From Ascidia mentula (lineage: Eukaryota; Chordata; Ascidiacea; Phlebobranchia; Ascidiidae): DNA of 64,000 nucleotides. Positions 24,701-36,500 of this stretch are shown here, piece after piece. Position numbers and translations under genes: made by a program. Numbering within the stretch: the stretch's first letter is position 1; each line of letters opens with the position of its first letter. The stretch is from positions 25,880,266 to 25,944,265 of the forward strand of contig OX387197.1 of NCBI GenBank assembly GCA_947561715.1, written 5' to 3'. The notes under the pieces were generated by a model, which had not been told where the DNA came from, did no database searches, and saw nothing but the letters and a program-made list of their open reading frames with translations.

Positions 24701-26530
24701 CCTCAAATTGTTTTCTTTAAGATGGTAATTGGACTTCTGGAATCCCAATGAGAAAGCGCGGTATTTCATACTTATGTACGCCCACAGTGTTTGCGTTATT
24801 TGTTTAATTACAACTGACGGGAAAATAAATTATGTATGTATGCATATGACATATAACGCAAACAGAAACATTTAAAACTCATTTCTCTTAAATGGACCGA
24901 TGTTTCAGGTTGCTAGTATCATGCAGTATTCTAGTATTTAAATGCATGCATTCCTTTACATAGCATCGTTGCCAACAATTCGATTGCATCATCACACAGC
25001 ACAAGTACGAGTGACAGCATTCCTTCCCTCATTGCTGATGACGTCGACCGAAGACACGAAGTTTTCGACCCAGAAGACGAATACGAGAAGTTCGCAACAC
25101 CGGCAGGTATGCGAGGCTAACATGCTCCTCTTTTTTACCGGGAAGTTTAAGGATGAAGTTGTTTACTAACTTGCACAAGTCGTTCTCACCAGTAGAGATG
25201 CACAACAATAAAAATCAACATGGTTACGAATGATTTTTGCATGTGCATGTACCTTAGGTATATTCTGAAGTATTATCCAAGGTGGGTTTCGAACCATCAA
25301 CCTTGAATATATATTACATATACTACAAAAATGTATGCGATCATAATCAGTCACTTACAAAACCCTGCCGTGTGTTTAGACCCTGCCCCGAACCCTCCGA
25401 ATTTCCGCAGCCCTCGAAACTCCGGTGATTATCCTTCGGAAGAATACGAGGAGGTTATGCCGAACCAAGAACCCCCCGCGAGCCGCGCGCAACCCCAGCT
25501 ACCTTGGAGGAAGTCCCCTGCGGGCCGCACGAGCAGCATTCCAACCGACCAACCTCCAGAGCCCCCTGTTTTCCAATCTCCCGTTGCTACATACAAATCC
25601 CCACCCGCCAGTCTGGACCTGAATAAAATCGGTATTTCCCCTAGGTACCCTGGGGGCCCCGCCGTCCCGAGAAGGCCGACCCCGACGACGGGGGCGCCCC
25701 CGAAACTTCCAAGTAGGAATCACAGTGGCAGCAGTTTGCCCGAGTATTCCACGTATGAAGAACCGAACGCGGTATCACCAGTTAAATCCTACAACTCGCC
25801 ACCGCCGCCCGTTGCAAAAAACTACCCCCTTTCTCCCCGCACCAAACCACTTCCAGCAGTGCCGATAGGGTCCCCCACGCGACCTGTTGCTCATCAACAA
25901 GAGGAAATTGAAAGCGAAAATTACCAGGATTCGGCCGATGTTGTATCGACCCAACCGTTGACCCCGAAGTTCCAGAGCGGATTTAATTCGACTTCTAATC
26001 TGATAATAACGAAGTTTAAGAACATGCCTCTGCCGCCCACCAAGGCACCAATCCCAGACGTTGGTCCAAAACCCAAGCTGCCCCCAGCAAAGCCACGATC
26101 GCAAACGTCTAACCCGCAAATTACCACAGCGTCCTCCTCCGACTACCCAAGGAGGCAGTTATCTCCGCCACACGGCGCTAGTAAGTCGCCATTGGGTAAA
26201 CCACCCGTTAAACCTGACAATCTGTCAAAACCAGCGTCTAAACCAGGGACTGGACCCAAACCGCCAACCCAGTCCAAGCCCGCAACTCCCAGCAAACCCA
26301 GATCACACAGCAAGCCTGTTTATTGCGAGCAATCCGGCACAAGTTCCTCCTCATCAACCGTCGCATCCAAGGCGAAAATGTTCCGTGGCAATGCAGTGGT
26401 TGGTGGTGGTGCGGTCAAGAACACGCAGAATGAAGCGTCTAACAGCGTATCAGCAAGAACGAAAATGTTTGAGAACGCTAAACCTCCTACGGGTCAAAAA
26501 CCCCAGTTTAACTTCAACAACAGAAGGTGA
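21791..26530 (+). CDS. SH3BP2: PH-domain, proline-rich adaptor protein, SH3BP2-like
   Basis: Predicted cytoplasmic adaptor of about 615 aa in seven coding exons: 21791-21929, 22705-22810, 22992-23089, 23448-23516, 24277-24418, 24964-25106, 25380-26530; all phases agree. Residues about 25-135 form a PH domain (KRGWMYKKAG, then YFILVKGWVYYYKDK, SPQARFSLQGY, and a closing helix around NSWRECFKQEI). The VYYYK...SPQ..FSL.GY pattern matches, from memory, the PH domain of vertebrate SH3BP2/3BP2, a phosphoinositide-binding adaptor of Src/Syk-type signalling. The rest is low-complexity and proline-rich with many PxxP motifs that could bind SH3 domains, and tyrosine sites such as DEYEKF, EEYEEV and ENYQDS. 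Unlike vertebrate SH3BP2 there is no C-terminal SH2 domain, nor did I see an RSPPDG-type tankyrase site. The C-terminus carries a duplicated KMF motif. Family assignment rests on the PH domain alone. Confidence 0.85.
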
Positions 26531-26937
26531 CGACCAAAAAACTGCCCATCCCTACCTCATGTTCCAATATGTTCGATCAAATGAGTTGACTTAGTTTTCC
26601 CCACACACAAAATTTGGATGCACTAGGTTTTATTACTACAACGGCTCACTATTTTTAAGATATTTATGTTGTATGACGTTCAAACCATGGCTTCATTTCC
26701 CGCTGACTGAACTTGAACGATCGCGGTTGTCCAATTTTCAAAAGTACCAAATTATTTATTTAAGAAAACAAACCTAACAACACTTTCAAATTCTCTCTAA
26801 GCCACGTTTGTTTCTGTTCTTTTGTGTTTCCTTCGACACTGCATAGTTTTATTGTTTCCGCACAATCGTTACCTTCTTCTTTGTCGCGAATTTATCGACA
26901 TCACTGTGACGTCATTTTTAAATGTGTATTTGATCGC

Positions 26938-26943
26938 AATAAA
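26938..26943 (+). terminator. AATAAA poly(A) signal of the PH adaptor gene
   Basis: First exact AATAAA after the stop codon at 26528-26530, about 410 bases downstream; a suitable 3' UTR length. Confidence 0.6.
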
Positions 26944-27063
26944 GTCATCAGAAATCAAACTTCTGTCTTGTAGTTTTGGTTGGGACCGATGTGGTATCCA
27001 AAGTGGGTTTCGAACCGTTAACCTCGAACCTTTTAAACAACAACGAGGTTTCGCATTGAACAG

Positions 27064-27069
27064 TTTATT
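27064..27069 (-). terminator. Candidate AATAAA poly(A) signal of ROR-type gene A (minus strand)
   Basis: TTTATT on the plus strand reads as AATAAA on the minus strand, about 520 bases beyond the stop codon at 27592-27594. Confidence 0.45.
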
Positions 27070-27591
27070 AAAAATTCCGTCGCTGCGAATTAGGGGCAAT
27101 GTACAGAGGCTGGTTAGTAGGTCGGAAAATATGCCAAGAGTTCTTCACAAATTCAAATAAAAAAAACATGACAAACGTTGCACAGTGACAAGTTGAAATC
27201 AACCAAAGCTTTTCAGCCAATATAAGCACGGCCATTTAAAAATGTAAGGTCTTTAAAATTGGTTAAACGTAAAATAACAACATTCATAAGGTTCTTCAAA
27301 GAAAGTTAAAGTAAACTTTAGGTTCAGAAATGCAAAATACGCCGGTTAAATTAAAACAACAAAAACAGGTGAAATTAAAGACGCTACTTTTCTGGATGCA
27401 CCTCCCCTCGAGCGCAAACGTCGTCCTTCTTGTCGTGGCGAGCGAAAACATTGTCCAGTCAGAAAAGAACCATCGTCTTTATGACGTTACTGTTATCAAC
27501 AAGAGCCTCAGCTCATACGCGATCAACGCATCACGTGACGTAACCAGAGCGACCACAGATCGAAGCTACGATTTCTATCCGATGACGAAAT

Positions 27592-30500
27592 TCACACGAA
27601 CTTTCTGGGAGTTGATCCGCGAACCGGGGTACGGCTCAGATTACGGGGCTGCCCCCGACCCATTAGAGGAGTTTTCGGGTCAACGTGATGGCTTTCAACG
27701 TCCTCTGTCGGAAGACCGGAGTCGCAGGAAGTCGCCTTCATGCTCGAAGTTGACATATCCGACGAGTCGATCTCGGGAAACTGGCCACTAGATGGTGACA
27801 CAAGTTTCGCATCTTTGCCTGAAAGTTGAAGATTTCCCCTGGCTGAAGAAACTACAAGCTGGCTGTTTTCTGTGGGTTCAGCTTGTTTGTTATAAAACTG
27901 CTCTTCGGCTGCAGCCTCTTCCTCTTCGTCGTTCTCGGTCTCCATGACGCCACTCAATGGCCGGTTTACGTGCTGTCCGTACGCCACGTGATGGTGTTGT
28001 TGCGGTACCTCGTAGGACGAAGCGTCGTGTCCGTTGTAGGCGGTTGGCGCGTTGTACGGACGGGTTGGAGGATATTCTCTGGACGAGGAACTGCTGCTAC
28101 CGATGCTGCTGTGCGATGGTGGACCCGTCCTGTAGTTGGGCGGTTTTCTCTGGTTGTATTGCGAATATTGCTGCATCTGTTGTTGGTATCCTTCACCATA
28201 GACGCCCCCGGTACTCACAGGGGGTTGGTACCCGCCCTGGTATGGGTTAATAGGGCCGGCCGGATATGACGCATTTGTGCCAGGGGAGGAGAAAAACTGC
28301 TGCGAGGATGGACTGACGTTGGGCGGCAAAGGTTGTTGTGTCGTCATAAAGGTTGAGGCCGAGGAGTTGGGGTGGGGGATGTTGCTGACGTATTGAGGAG
28401 GAGGTGAGGGGGTTGCGCCCGGGAGGTTGGAGCTGTAAGTTATTCCACTGCTTCCACTGAAATGATAAAAAAGATTTGCAATTTGAAACAGTTTTGCGGA
28501 CTATTTTACAATAAAGCATTTTGTTGTGCTTTTTCTTCCTTCAAACCATTATTTTACTTTAATTATTACAAATCAATCAAAATTAAATGTCGGACCTTTT
28601 GTCAACATTCTTATTATTTTAAAGTGTATAATTTGAACCCAAATCGAATCAATCAACCATTTGCAATGTTTTACTTACATGCTGCTCGCTTGTGATGTGT
28701 ATTGCGAGTATTGGTTGGGGCCGTCCCTCATGACGGTCGTCAGTTGTCGGTGAATCCCCTGCGCTAATTGTGACGTCACGCGTCCGGTGCTGGATCCCTC
28801 CCATCCTTGAAGTTTAGCGCGCAAATCCTGTTGATATGATTGTGTTAAGTTTGGGTGTTCCAACCGAATATTTGAACTTCGAATTCAAATCTCACCTTGA
28901 ACGAAGGTCGTTGTGACGGTTGAGCGAACCAGCATTCATGCATGAGTGAGTACACTTTGGCTGGACATTGGTCGGGACAAGTTAGAAGTTGACGTCTTGA
29001 AATCATCTCCAAAACCTGAGGAAGCGTGGAATATATTTATACATGGAGTTCCTTTATTGTTTTTTTCTAAGTTTTATCATCTCATTTACTTTGCTATTAT
29101 TTACGTTTGAGGTTGTTAAAATGGTTCAATCCAGAATCTTGAATACCCAACACATATGTTTTGTAAAAAAGGCTGACCACAATCAAATAACGCAACCGGG
29201 ACAATACGTCTGTTAGTCGTTTGTTAGTTTACCTCGTGGTTGTTGTAGCCACAGTAAGGTTGCATTCCATACGAGAACATTTCCCACAGAAGAACTCCAA
29301 ACGACCACACCGAAGACTTGTTTGAAAACTGCCAGTTTTGCAGGGATTCCGACGCCATCCACCTGAATTGAACAATATGAAATATTATATGTTACTCAGC
29401 TATCTATGCGAATGCAAAACAGTATCATTGATAAGCAATACAGGTATATGTGGTCTATGCTTGTACTGTATAGCATAATATGACTTTATAAAATTTGATA
29501 TAAGAACAGGCATTTTTGATGCATCTGCCAGCTCTAAACCTTTCACACAAACATCATACAAACCTGATTGGTAGAAGTTGGCCACCTTGTGGCGAACGGT
29601 AATAACTGGACAAGCAAGAATCTCTGACCACGCCAAGGTTGCTGATCTTCAAGTCCAGGGAACTGCAGACAAGAATATTTCGGGCGGCAACATCCCGGTG
29701 TACGAAGTTGTTGCTGGCGAGATATTCCATCCCTGATGCCACCTAGCGGAAAAAATATTGTTACCACCTCACTTTCCTTTCACAGAACACAAATATTTGT
29801 GCTGTGGTTGATCTTTTGTCAGTTCAATGGCATTTTAAATGCAAACCTTAAGAATAGCGATGTCTAGGTTTCAGCTGTATTTTGTTTGTTTCAATTTCGT
29901 GACTGTTTTAACATTTAAAACAGATTTATAAAAGTCTACCTGTATTGCCATCCTAATGAAGTCAGTTTGTTCAATGGTGGAAGAGGCATGGCTGCTTGCG
30001 CTACTGATTGGGGGTTTGGCAAAGTCTGCTTGTGGGGAATGTAGGACCAGATACTCGTGCAGGTCGACCCCGTTTGTGTATTCGAATATCATGCATCTGA
30101 GGCTGGACTGAGTTACAATTGCCTGGAAGAAAACACACAAGATTGGTTTACCCATTTATCCGTTGCTTTTTAAGGAAGTAACTAACTTTTAGAATACATT
30201 ATATTTGATATTTTGATAAGTAAGTCTACAGATTGGAACGATTTAGTTTACAAAACCAAACATTATTTAAGTAAACAGCCAGCCAACACCTACTTTAAGA
30301 GATGCAACATTTTCGTGCTGAAGATCGGCAAAAACATCAATTTCGCGTTGAAAATCCTCCGCTTGCTGCGGTAAAGAGCCTTCTCTCATGGTTTTTATTG
30401 CAACCTGAACAAAAAGATTCAGTGTTCAAACCATAATGCGCAGCGACAAAGAACTTTCATCCGTTCATACAGCACATGACATTGCCTTCTCAAACAAAAA

Positions 30501-33500
30501 TCTCAAAACCCAAATAAAAGCTAGAGAACCGTTGCAATAAGATTCCACAGAAAACGTGCAACCATCGTCATATACGGTAACATTAGAGTTAGACATCCGC
30601 TATTTTATGGCTTAAACCGTTCAATTATGGACAGGTGCGTGCTGTTATTTGTGCCTTAGAAGCCAGACTGTTTCGACTTACCGCGAAATTGGTGCTGAAC
30701 ATGGGGTTGGGAAGTACTTTCCCTTTGTAAACCTTCCCATATTGTCCGTCCCCAATCTCGTTCAAGAGTTGGATGGAGTTGGATGGGAGGTCGGGTACTT
30801 TCGCCTGAAGGAAACGTTTCATTGTAAATTGGTGCAAAGGAAAGAAAGCAAATGGAAATGTTAGGTAATTGACATCCAGTGAAATGTTTTAACAGTTAGA
30901 GACTATATACACCAAATATTTTTTTACATCTTGTTCAATAACGACACTTAAGTTGGAGTTTGTATATAATTTTTGCTAAAAATACTCAGTCTTCCAAATA
31001 CCTTAATCTTATCCATGAGTGGGATTCCACTTTGTGTGTTGCGAGATTTTTGTGGAGTTGCGTTCTTGGAATTTCCCCTCCTCTTTCTACACACACAGAA
31101 TGCGACGGCTATACAAGCGAGGACGAACGGTATGGATACACTGGGGATGAGGATCACGATCATGTCTGATCCGGTGGAAGAGCCGGATGCTGTAAGGAAG
31201 GATGCAAAACGTACAAAGTCACAGATCGAAATTATGATTTTTACGTTAGACTCATCCAATTTCGGTTAAATTTTTCCACAAATTGACACAAATTTATTAC
31301 ATTCATGATTTCAAAAAGTCACAAAAAACAAAAACGACTACAAATTTTAAAGGAATTTCAATTGCACACCAAAGGCAACTTACAACAAGATTGAAGGTCG
31401 CAAAGGACTTTGTGGACCCGGCGACTGTCCACGTAACACCAGGGGGCGCTCTTCTCACCGTTGAGATTTCTGCAGTAGTTGTGACCGCCAGCTAACTCAG
31501 GATACTGTGATGAAAAAAAGATTTGATTTTAAAAATATAAATTATGGATTTGGCCGAAGCTGATTCAAAAACATGCTTGAAACGAAGGCGATTGGGACCT
31601 GTCATGCTTATTGAACTCAACAAAGAAACGAATTACACAAATTAGGCTGGAAGATAGTAACATAAATAAATACATGGTCAACAGTGCTCCAGGAGTTGTA
31701 ATTTTGGAAAAGTTGTCCTTTTGGAATTAAAATCAACGTATTTTTCATTCTATATTGTCTGCGTGGCGTAATTTAAAACTTTAACTTCTAACAATAATTC
31801 CAGTAAGATTTTAAATTGTACGTATATTGAAAGAAGTAAATACCTGCTGCACGTCTTCAACTGGCCAACTTTGACACGTTCTCCCTCCTTGAGCTCGACT
31901 GGCGGTTCCTCTGTATTTCGAACCATCGCCATCGTAACAGATTTGATCTTCATCTATGATAGCGGGTAACCCCACGCTTACACAATTGCTGTCTTCCGAG
32001 TTGGTGGCGGGGAGATCTGTACAATTTGCACCACGGAATACTTCCTGTAGATATTAGATGGGAATGTTTGATCCAGGGATATTTGTAGAGCAAACATAAA
32101 GCCAGGTATACGATTTTATTGAAACGTTGGTCGAAAACCCTTGTATTACTTTGTTGTGATGACACCCACATCAACCACGATACAGCAACGCACAAAATCA
32201 ATGTGTATTCCTACAAACTTATACCAATAGTTTCCACGAATATTCAAGCAAAATCCGTAGAAATGCAGTTTACAACAAAAAAAATCTTTGGCAGTTTGGG
32301 AAAATGCATGCGTTCCTAGAATAACGGAGGTTTAACTAAACGTTATCCACGAACCTTTAGGAAAGATCCATCGACGCTATTGAGCAGGTCTTCTCCACAC
32401 ACATCATACTTCATCCTCTCGCAATCCTCTCTGCACAATCTGATCGCTCTCGCTTTCTTTTTACCGCTAATGACGTCAGTGGTGTAGTCGCACGAGGAGT
32501 AAACGAAGTTACAGAAGGTCGGGTAGGCGTACAGCATACACTGCTCCGATACACCGCTTGCTTCGGCAGCTGTTACGAGGAAATGGTACTTTTAGGGCTT
32601 ATCTTAACATATTGTTGCAATTTTAACTGAACAATTTTGTGCCGATGTATTGTCGGTATTGATTGCAGAGAGTTATTTATGTTGATAGTTTGTGTGGTTA
32701 ATTGTGTTGAACAAACGTTTTAGGATTAATGCCAGTCAATTTATTAAAAATACGCGTAAAATCGACTTTGTCTACATAGGTAATGAATAATTCAATGCTA
32801 GATTCTGTTGCCAAAATAATTTAGGTTGTTAAATGGCAAACGTAAATGCTCACAAATTCATTGTATTGCCTCCTTCAATATATATCAATGATTTAACTTC
32901 TTTTGTGCCCCAACAAGTTGAAAGTTAACAACTTACAAAGTTTTCCAAACGCCTTTTTGAGCGAATCCTCCAAGTTCTCTTGCGTCACCAAGGGGTCGAC
33001 GTAGATGCTTTTGCCAGCCAGGATCGACTGGCAAGCCTCCCCAGTGTATGTCTCACACTTGCCATGGAACTTCTCCGGTCTATCAACAAAGAACATACAT
33101 TAAAATAATTTCGATGCAGAGCTGGGTGTTGGATGATTTATGTTAACTTGAAAAGAATACGAAAATATCAAATCAAAATAGCTACGAAATAAAACAAAGA
33201 ATAAAATTATTGCAATAAATGATTTTAATACTTACATAACATGGTCTATCTTTGGAGGTCTTTCTGCAAAAACCAAACAGAAATATGTAATGAAAAGTAT
33301 TTAAAACGAAACTAAACATATTTTTATATCATAGTACTAGATGTTTGTGGGTGTAAGAGGTGGCAGCCGCGACCCAAAGTAACCCAAGGACAATAACTTG
33401 ACCCTTCGTGACCTCGCAACGTGACTAACTAACGTGAGTAAGGGATTTTGTCGTCAAAACTGGAATCGTTCTGCAATTTGTCAAGTCGTAAATCAAAACT

Positions 33501-36500
33501 TTTGTCAATTCACCGAGAAGGGGTTGAACTTTGCTCATTGCTAAGTGGGGAGGTAAGGGGTGGAAAACATGTTGTACCGTGCGGTGTTTTATTCATTTTT
33601 CATGCGTGTTGACAATCATCAGTCGTCATGGTGACAAAACAATAGTGCCTAAATGCGACGCTGAAGTGTTTCATGCAATCGCATTACAACGGAAAACTAC
33701 AACTAGGATGCCTTGGCTGCGAATTCAGCAAACCTTGTGCTTGAATGCATTTCTAAATTATTTTAATATCCGACTTCAAGCACCTATAAAGCACTGGGCA
33801 TTCTTTTAGGCCAAACAAATTTGATTTTGAAAGTTAGTCGATAGATTTTAACCTGATTTAAAGATGGAAGATGCAAATGGTCGTGGCCATTAGCAAAGGG
33901 AATGTAATAGATTTTCCAGAATGTAAAGCTCCACTATGAGTTTGGTCCCTTAATATCTGACAATATGCAACAAAGCTAAGCCAACAAAATGCAATAACTT
34001 ACTGAACGATACGGAGACGTGTGCTTGTGTATGAACTCTTCTGTAGCCGTTAAAAGCTTCGCAACGATACAGACCCGAATCCAATGAGTAAACGGAATTA
34101 ATACGGAGCCGGGATACTGTCGGTCTGCTTGAGATCTCAATTTGGGCTGGACTCCCATCTGTTACCAAGCGATTGTTTTTGTACCTGAAATTTTGAAGGA
34201 AATTAGCGACAAAGATCTTCTACATGTTGTCAAAGTATTGAAAAACAAAGCATGGTGATACTTCTGTGTGTATTGAAGAACGTGTTTAATAGCTTTGGCT
34301 ATGATAAATAATGTTTAAACTAAATGACTGCGTACAGGTGAATGCGCGCTCAAGCCAATCTTGGAGTACCGCCTTAAATTTTCAACCAATCACAGCACAC
34401 GTGCATCCGGTGCTTCACCCCATTATTACGCAACAAGGAAGACATAATGCTGATTTGTTACGTCGAAAGCGCTCTGCCTTCAAGCAACCGAACCATCAAA
34501 AGGTCGCCGGGCGCTAATTTTCAGCGCTCTGGGTAATAGTTTGTGGAAGCAAGTCTCAATTAACTTTTCGCGTTTATGATGTTCGAAGGAATACCTCAGC
34601 CGCGCCTTTTCATTTCCATTTCCTAGGGTTTGGGTGCTAACCTTCCTATGATGGCGGAAAGAGTAATTCTAATGAGTTATCAAGGGGTGCCCAACTTCAA
34701 ACAAAAAAAGTGGAGATGCACCTAATTACATTTTTCACACCAAAATTTTGTGTGACTGAACTACAATGACTCTGTTACTCCGAGGGTATGCCATGGGCAT
34801 TTACATTTGCACAAGAATGTTTAAGTGAACAGAAAAAAAAGATATCAATAATTTACTCAACACGTACGAAATCAACAGAATGAAGTTTGGTAAACTGATT
34901 CACGAACCATTGATATTCCATTGTGTCCTTTGGATAACCGTCCACTCTGCATTTCAGCACCAATTTGTTGCCTGACGTCACACTCACGTTACGTAATGGT
35001 GACGTAATACGAAGGAAATGTTTTTCTTCACCTAAAACAGAGGTTTTTGAAATTATATTATTGGCATATTGATTTGGTTCGAAGGCAAACACCAAAATAG
35101 AATGTATACACTTGCAAAACCAAAGTTTTTATCAGAAAAAAAAGTTTGGCTTAAAAAGCGACAGCCAAATACCGAAATCAGTGAAATTCGTCACAAAATG
35201 CACATTTCCCTATTCGTAATTCACGTGTTGATGGATACAGCTTACACAACCCTCAGCATTGTAAAACCGTCGGATAATGTTTGGGGGCCAATCGTTATAC
35301 CAGACCGATCAGTGCGCTTGGAGATATTGCACAAAGAGGGAGATCCGCTAAGCTTATGTTCTCAACTCTCAAAGAAAAGCCATCACAAGAACCACAAATC
35401 CTAATCCCTATAGACATGACGGCTCAGTACAGCCAGCGTCACTAACTTAAGTTTGTCGTCGAAAAAACTCCCACCAAGCGTTTAACAATACAAAGTTATT
35501 GGAAAGAGTTCTCGATGGCTCACTTTAACATGGAGACGACGCCAAGGTATCGGCTCCTTGGCTGGCATCCGCCTCAACAAAAGGCGACTCGCACCAGTTA
35601 AGCTTGTCAAAATATCCGCACGTCATCATAAGGCGACCTCACGGCATCGTGAAACTCGCTTCAATCGTCGGGTTTTATTCATTCACGCGAAACCACGGCG
35701 GGGCGACTCACAAAAACGACGAAGGCTTATTGGGTCATACGTTCTATCGCATTGTATAGCGGTCCCGAGGCTAATGTAAACATCAAGTGATCGTTGATTA
35801 AACAAGACTTCTTTGTGTTGACTTTTATTGGGCAGAAATACTGGGGTATGTTTTTGTTTGCGGCGGGGAAAGAAAATAAAATTATTAAAGCGTTGTCGTT
35901 GGAATGCATTATGACAAAAAAAACTACTACCCGAAAGAAAAACTACTGCCTGAAACAGAATATTAAAATTAAAACATCAAGTTAAGGACAACGCTGGTGA
36001 TTATAGTGTATATCATCGCTATGTTGGCAAAGTTGAACGACCCTTTTATCATTTGTTTTTACCGCAAAAGATCTTTACAAGGTTTATCAAATATTCCAAA
36101 AATATCGACACTTCGCGCTATCTTTGATCTGAATCAAAAATCTTCCCGATATATCGCCGAAACATGACTAGATATTATCGATCACATCCTGATATTCTAT
36201 TCTACCAACTGATAAATTGTTTCAAAAAATCCTAAGTTTAAAAGATATTAGAAGTTATGAATGGGAGTTGATATTCTCCTAACGAGGAACACACCAAAGC
36301 AAATTAACCAATATTGGCGTAATTGTCGTGAGACACGGTTTTGCCAAAAGACACTCGGGTTTGCCTTTGAAACGCTGGGAAATAATAAACACGATCGAAA
36401 ATAGATAATGGTCTTTGTTACGCAATACTTTATACGAGCAAAATCCGACTTTTTAGTGTTCACTCACCCGTGTCATCCGGTTCCGCTTCACCGAACAGCG

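Larger units (their letters stand above)
26531..27591. other. Convergent intergenic region between the PH adaptor and ROR-type gene A
   Basis: Holds the 3' UTRs of two tail-to-tail genes: a plus-strand poly(A) signal at 26938-26943 and a minus-strand one at 27064-27069. A short repeat with a tRNA B-box-like core sits at about 26993-27023. No coding exon is supported. Confidence 0.55.

Noticed and set aside
34857..34907. Longer 3' end of ROR-A Ig exon 1, using the GTAAAT donor
   Set aside because: The upstream GTTCGT donor at 34907 gives the canonical Ig Trp-Tyr (YQWYKNN) and matches copy B (YTWYKDN); the longer form inserts 17 residues.
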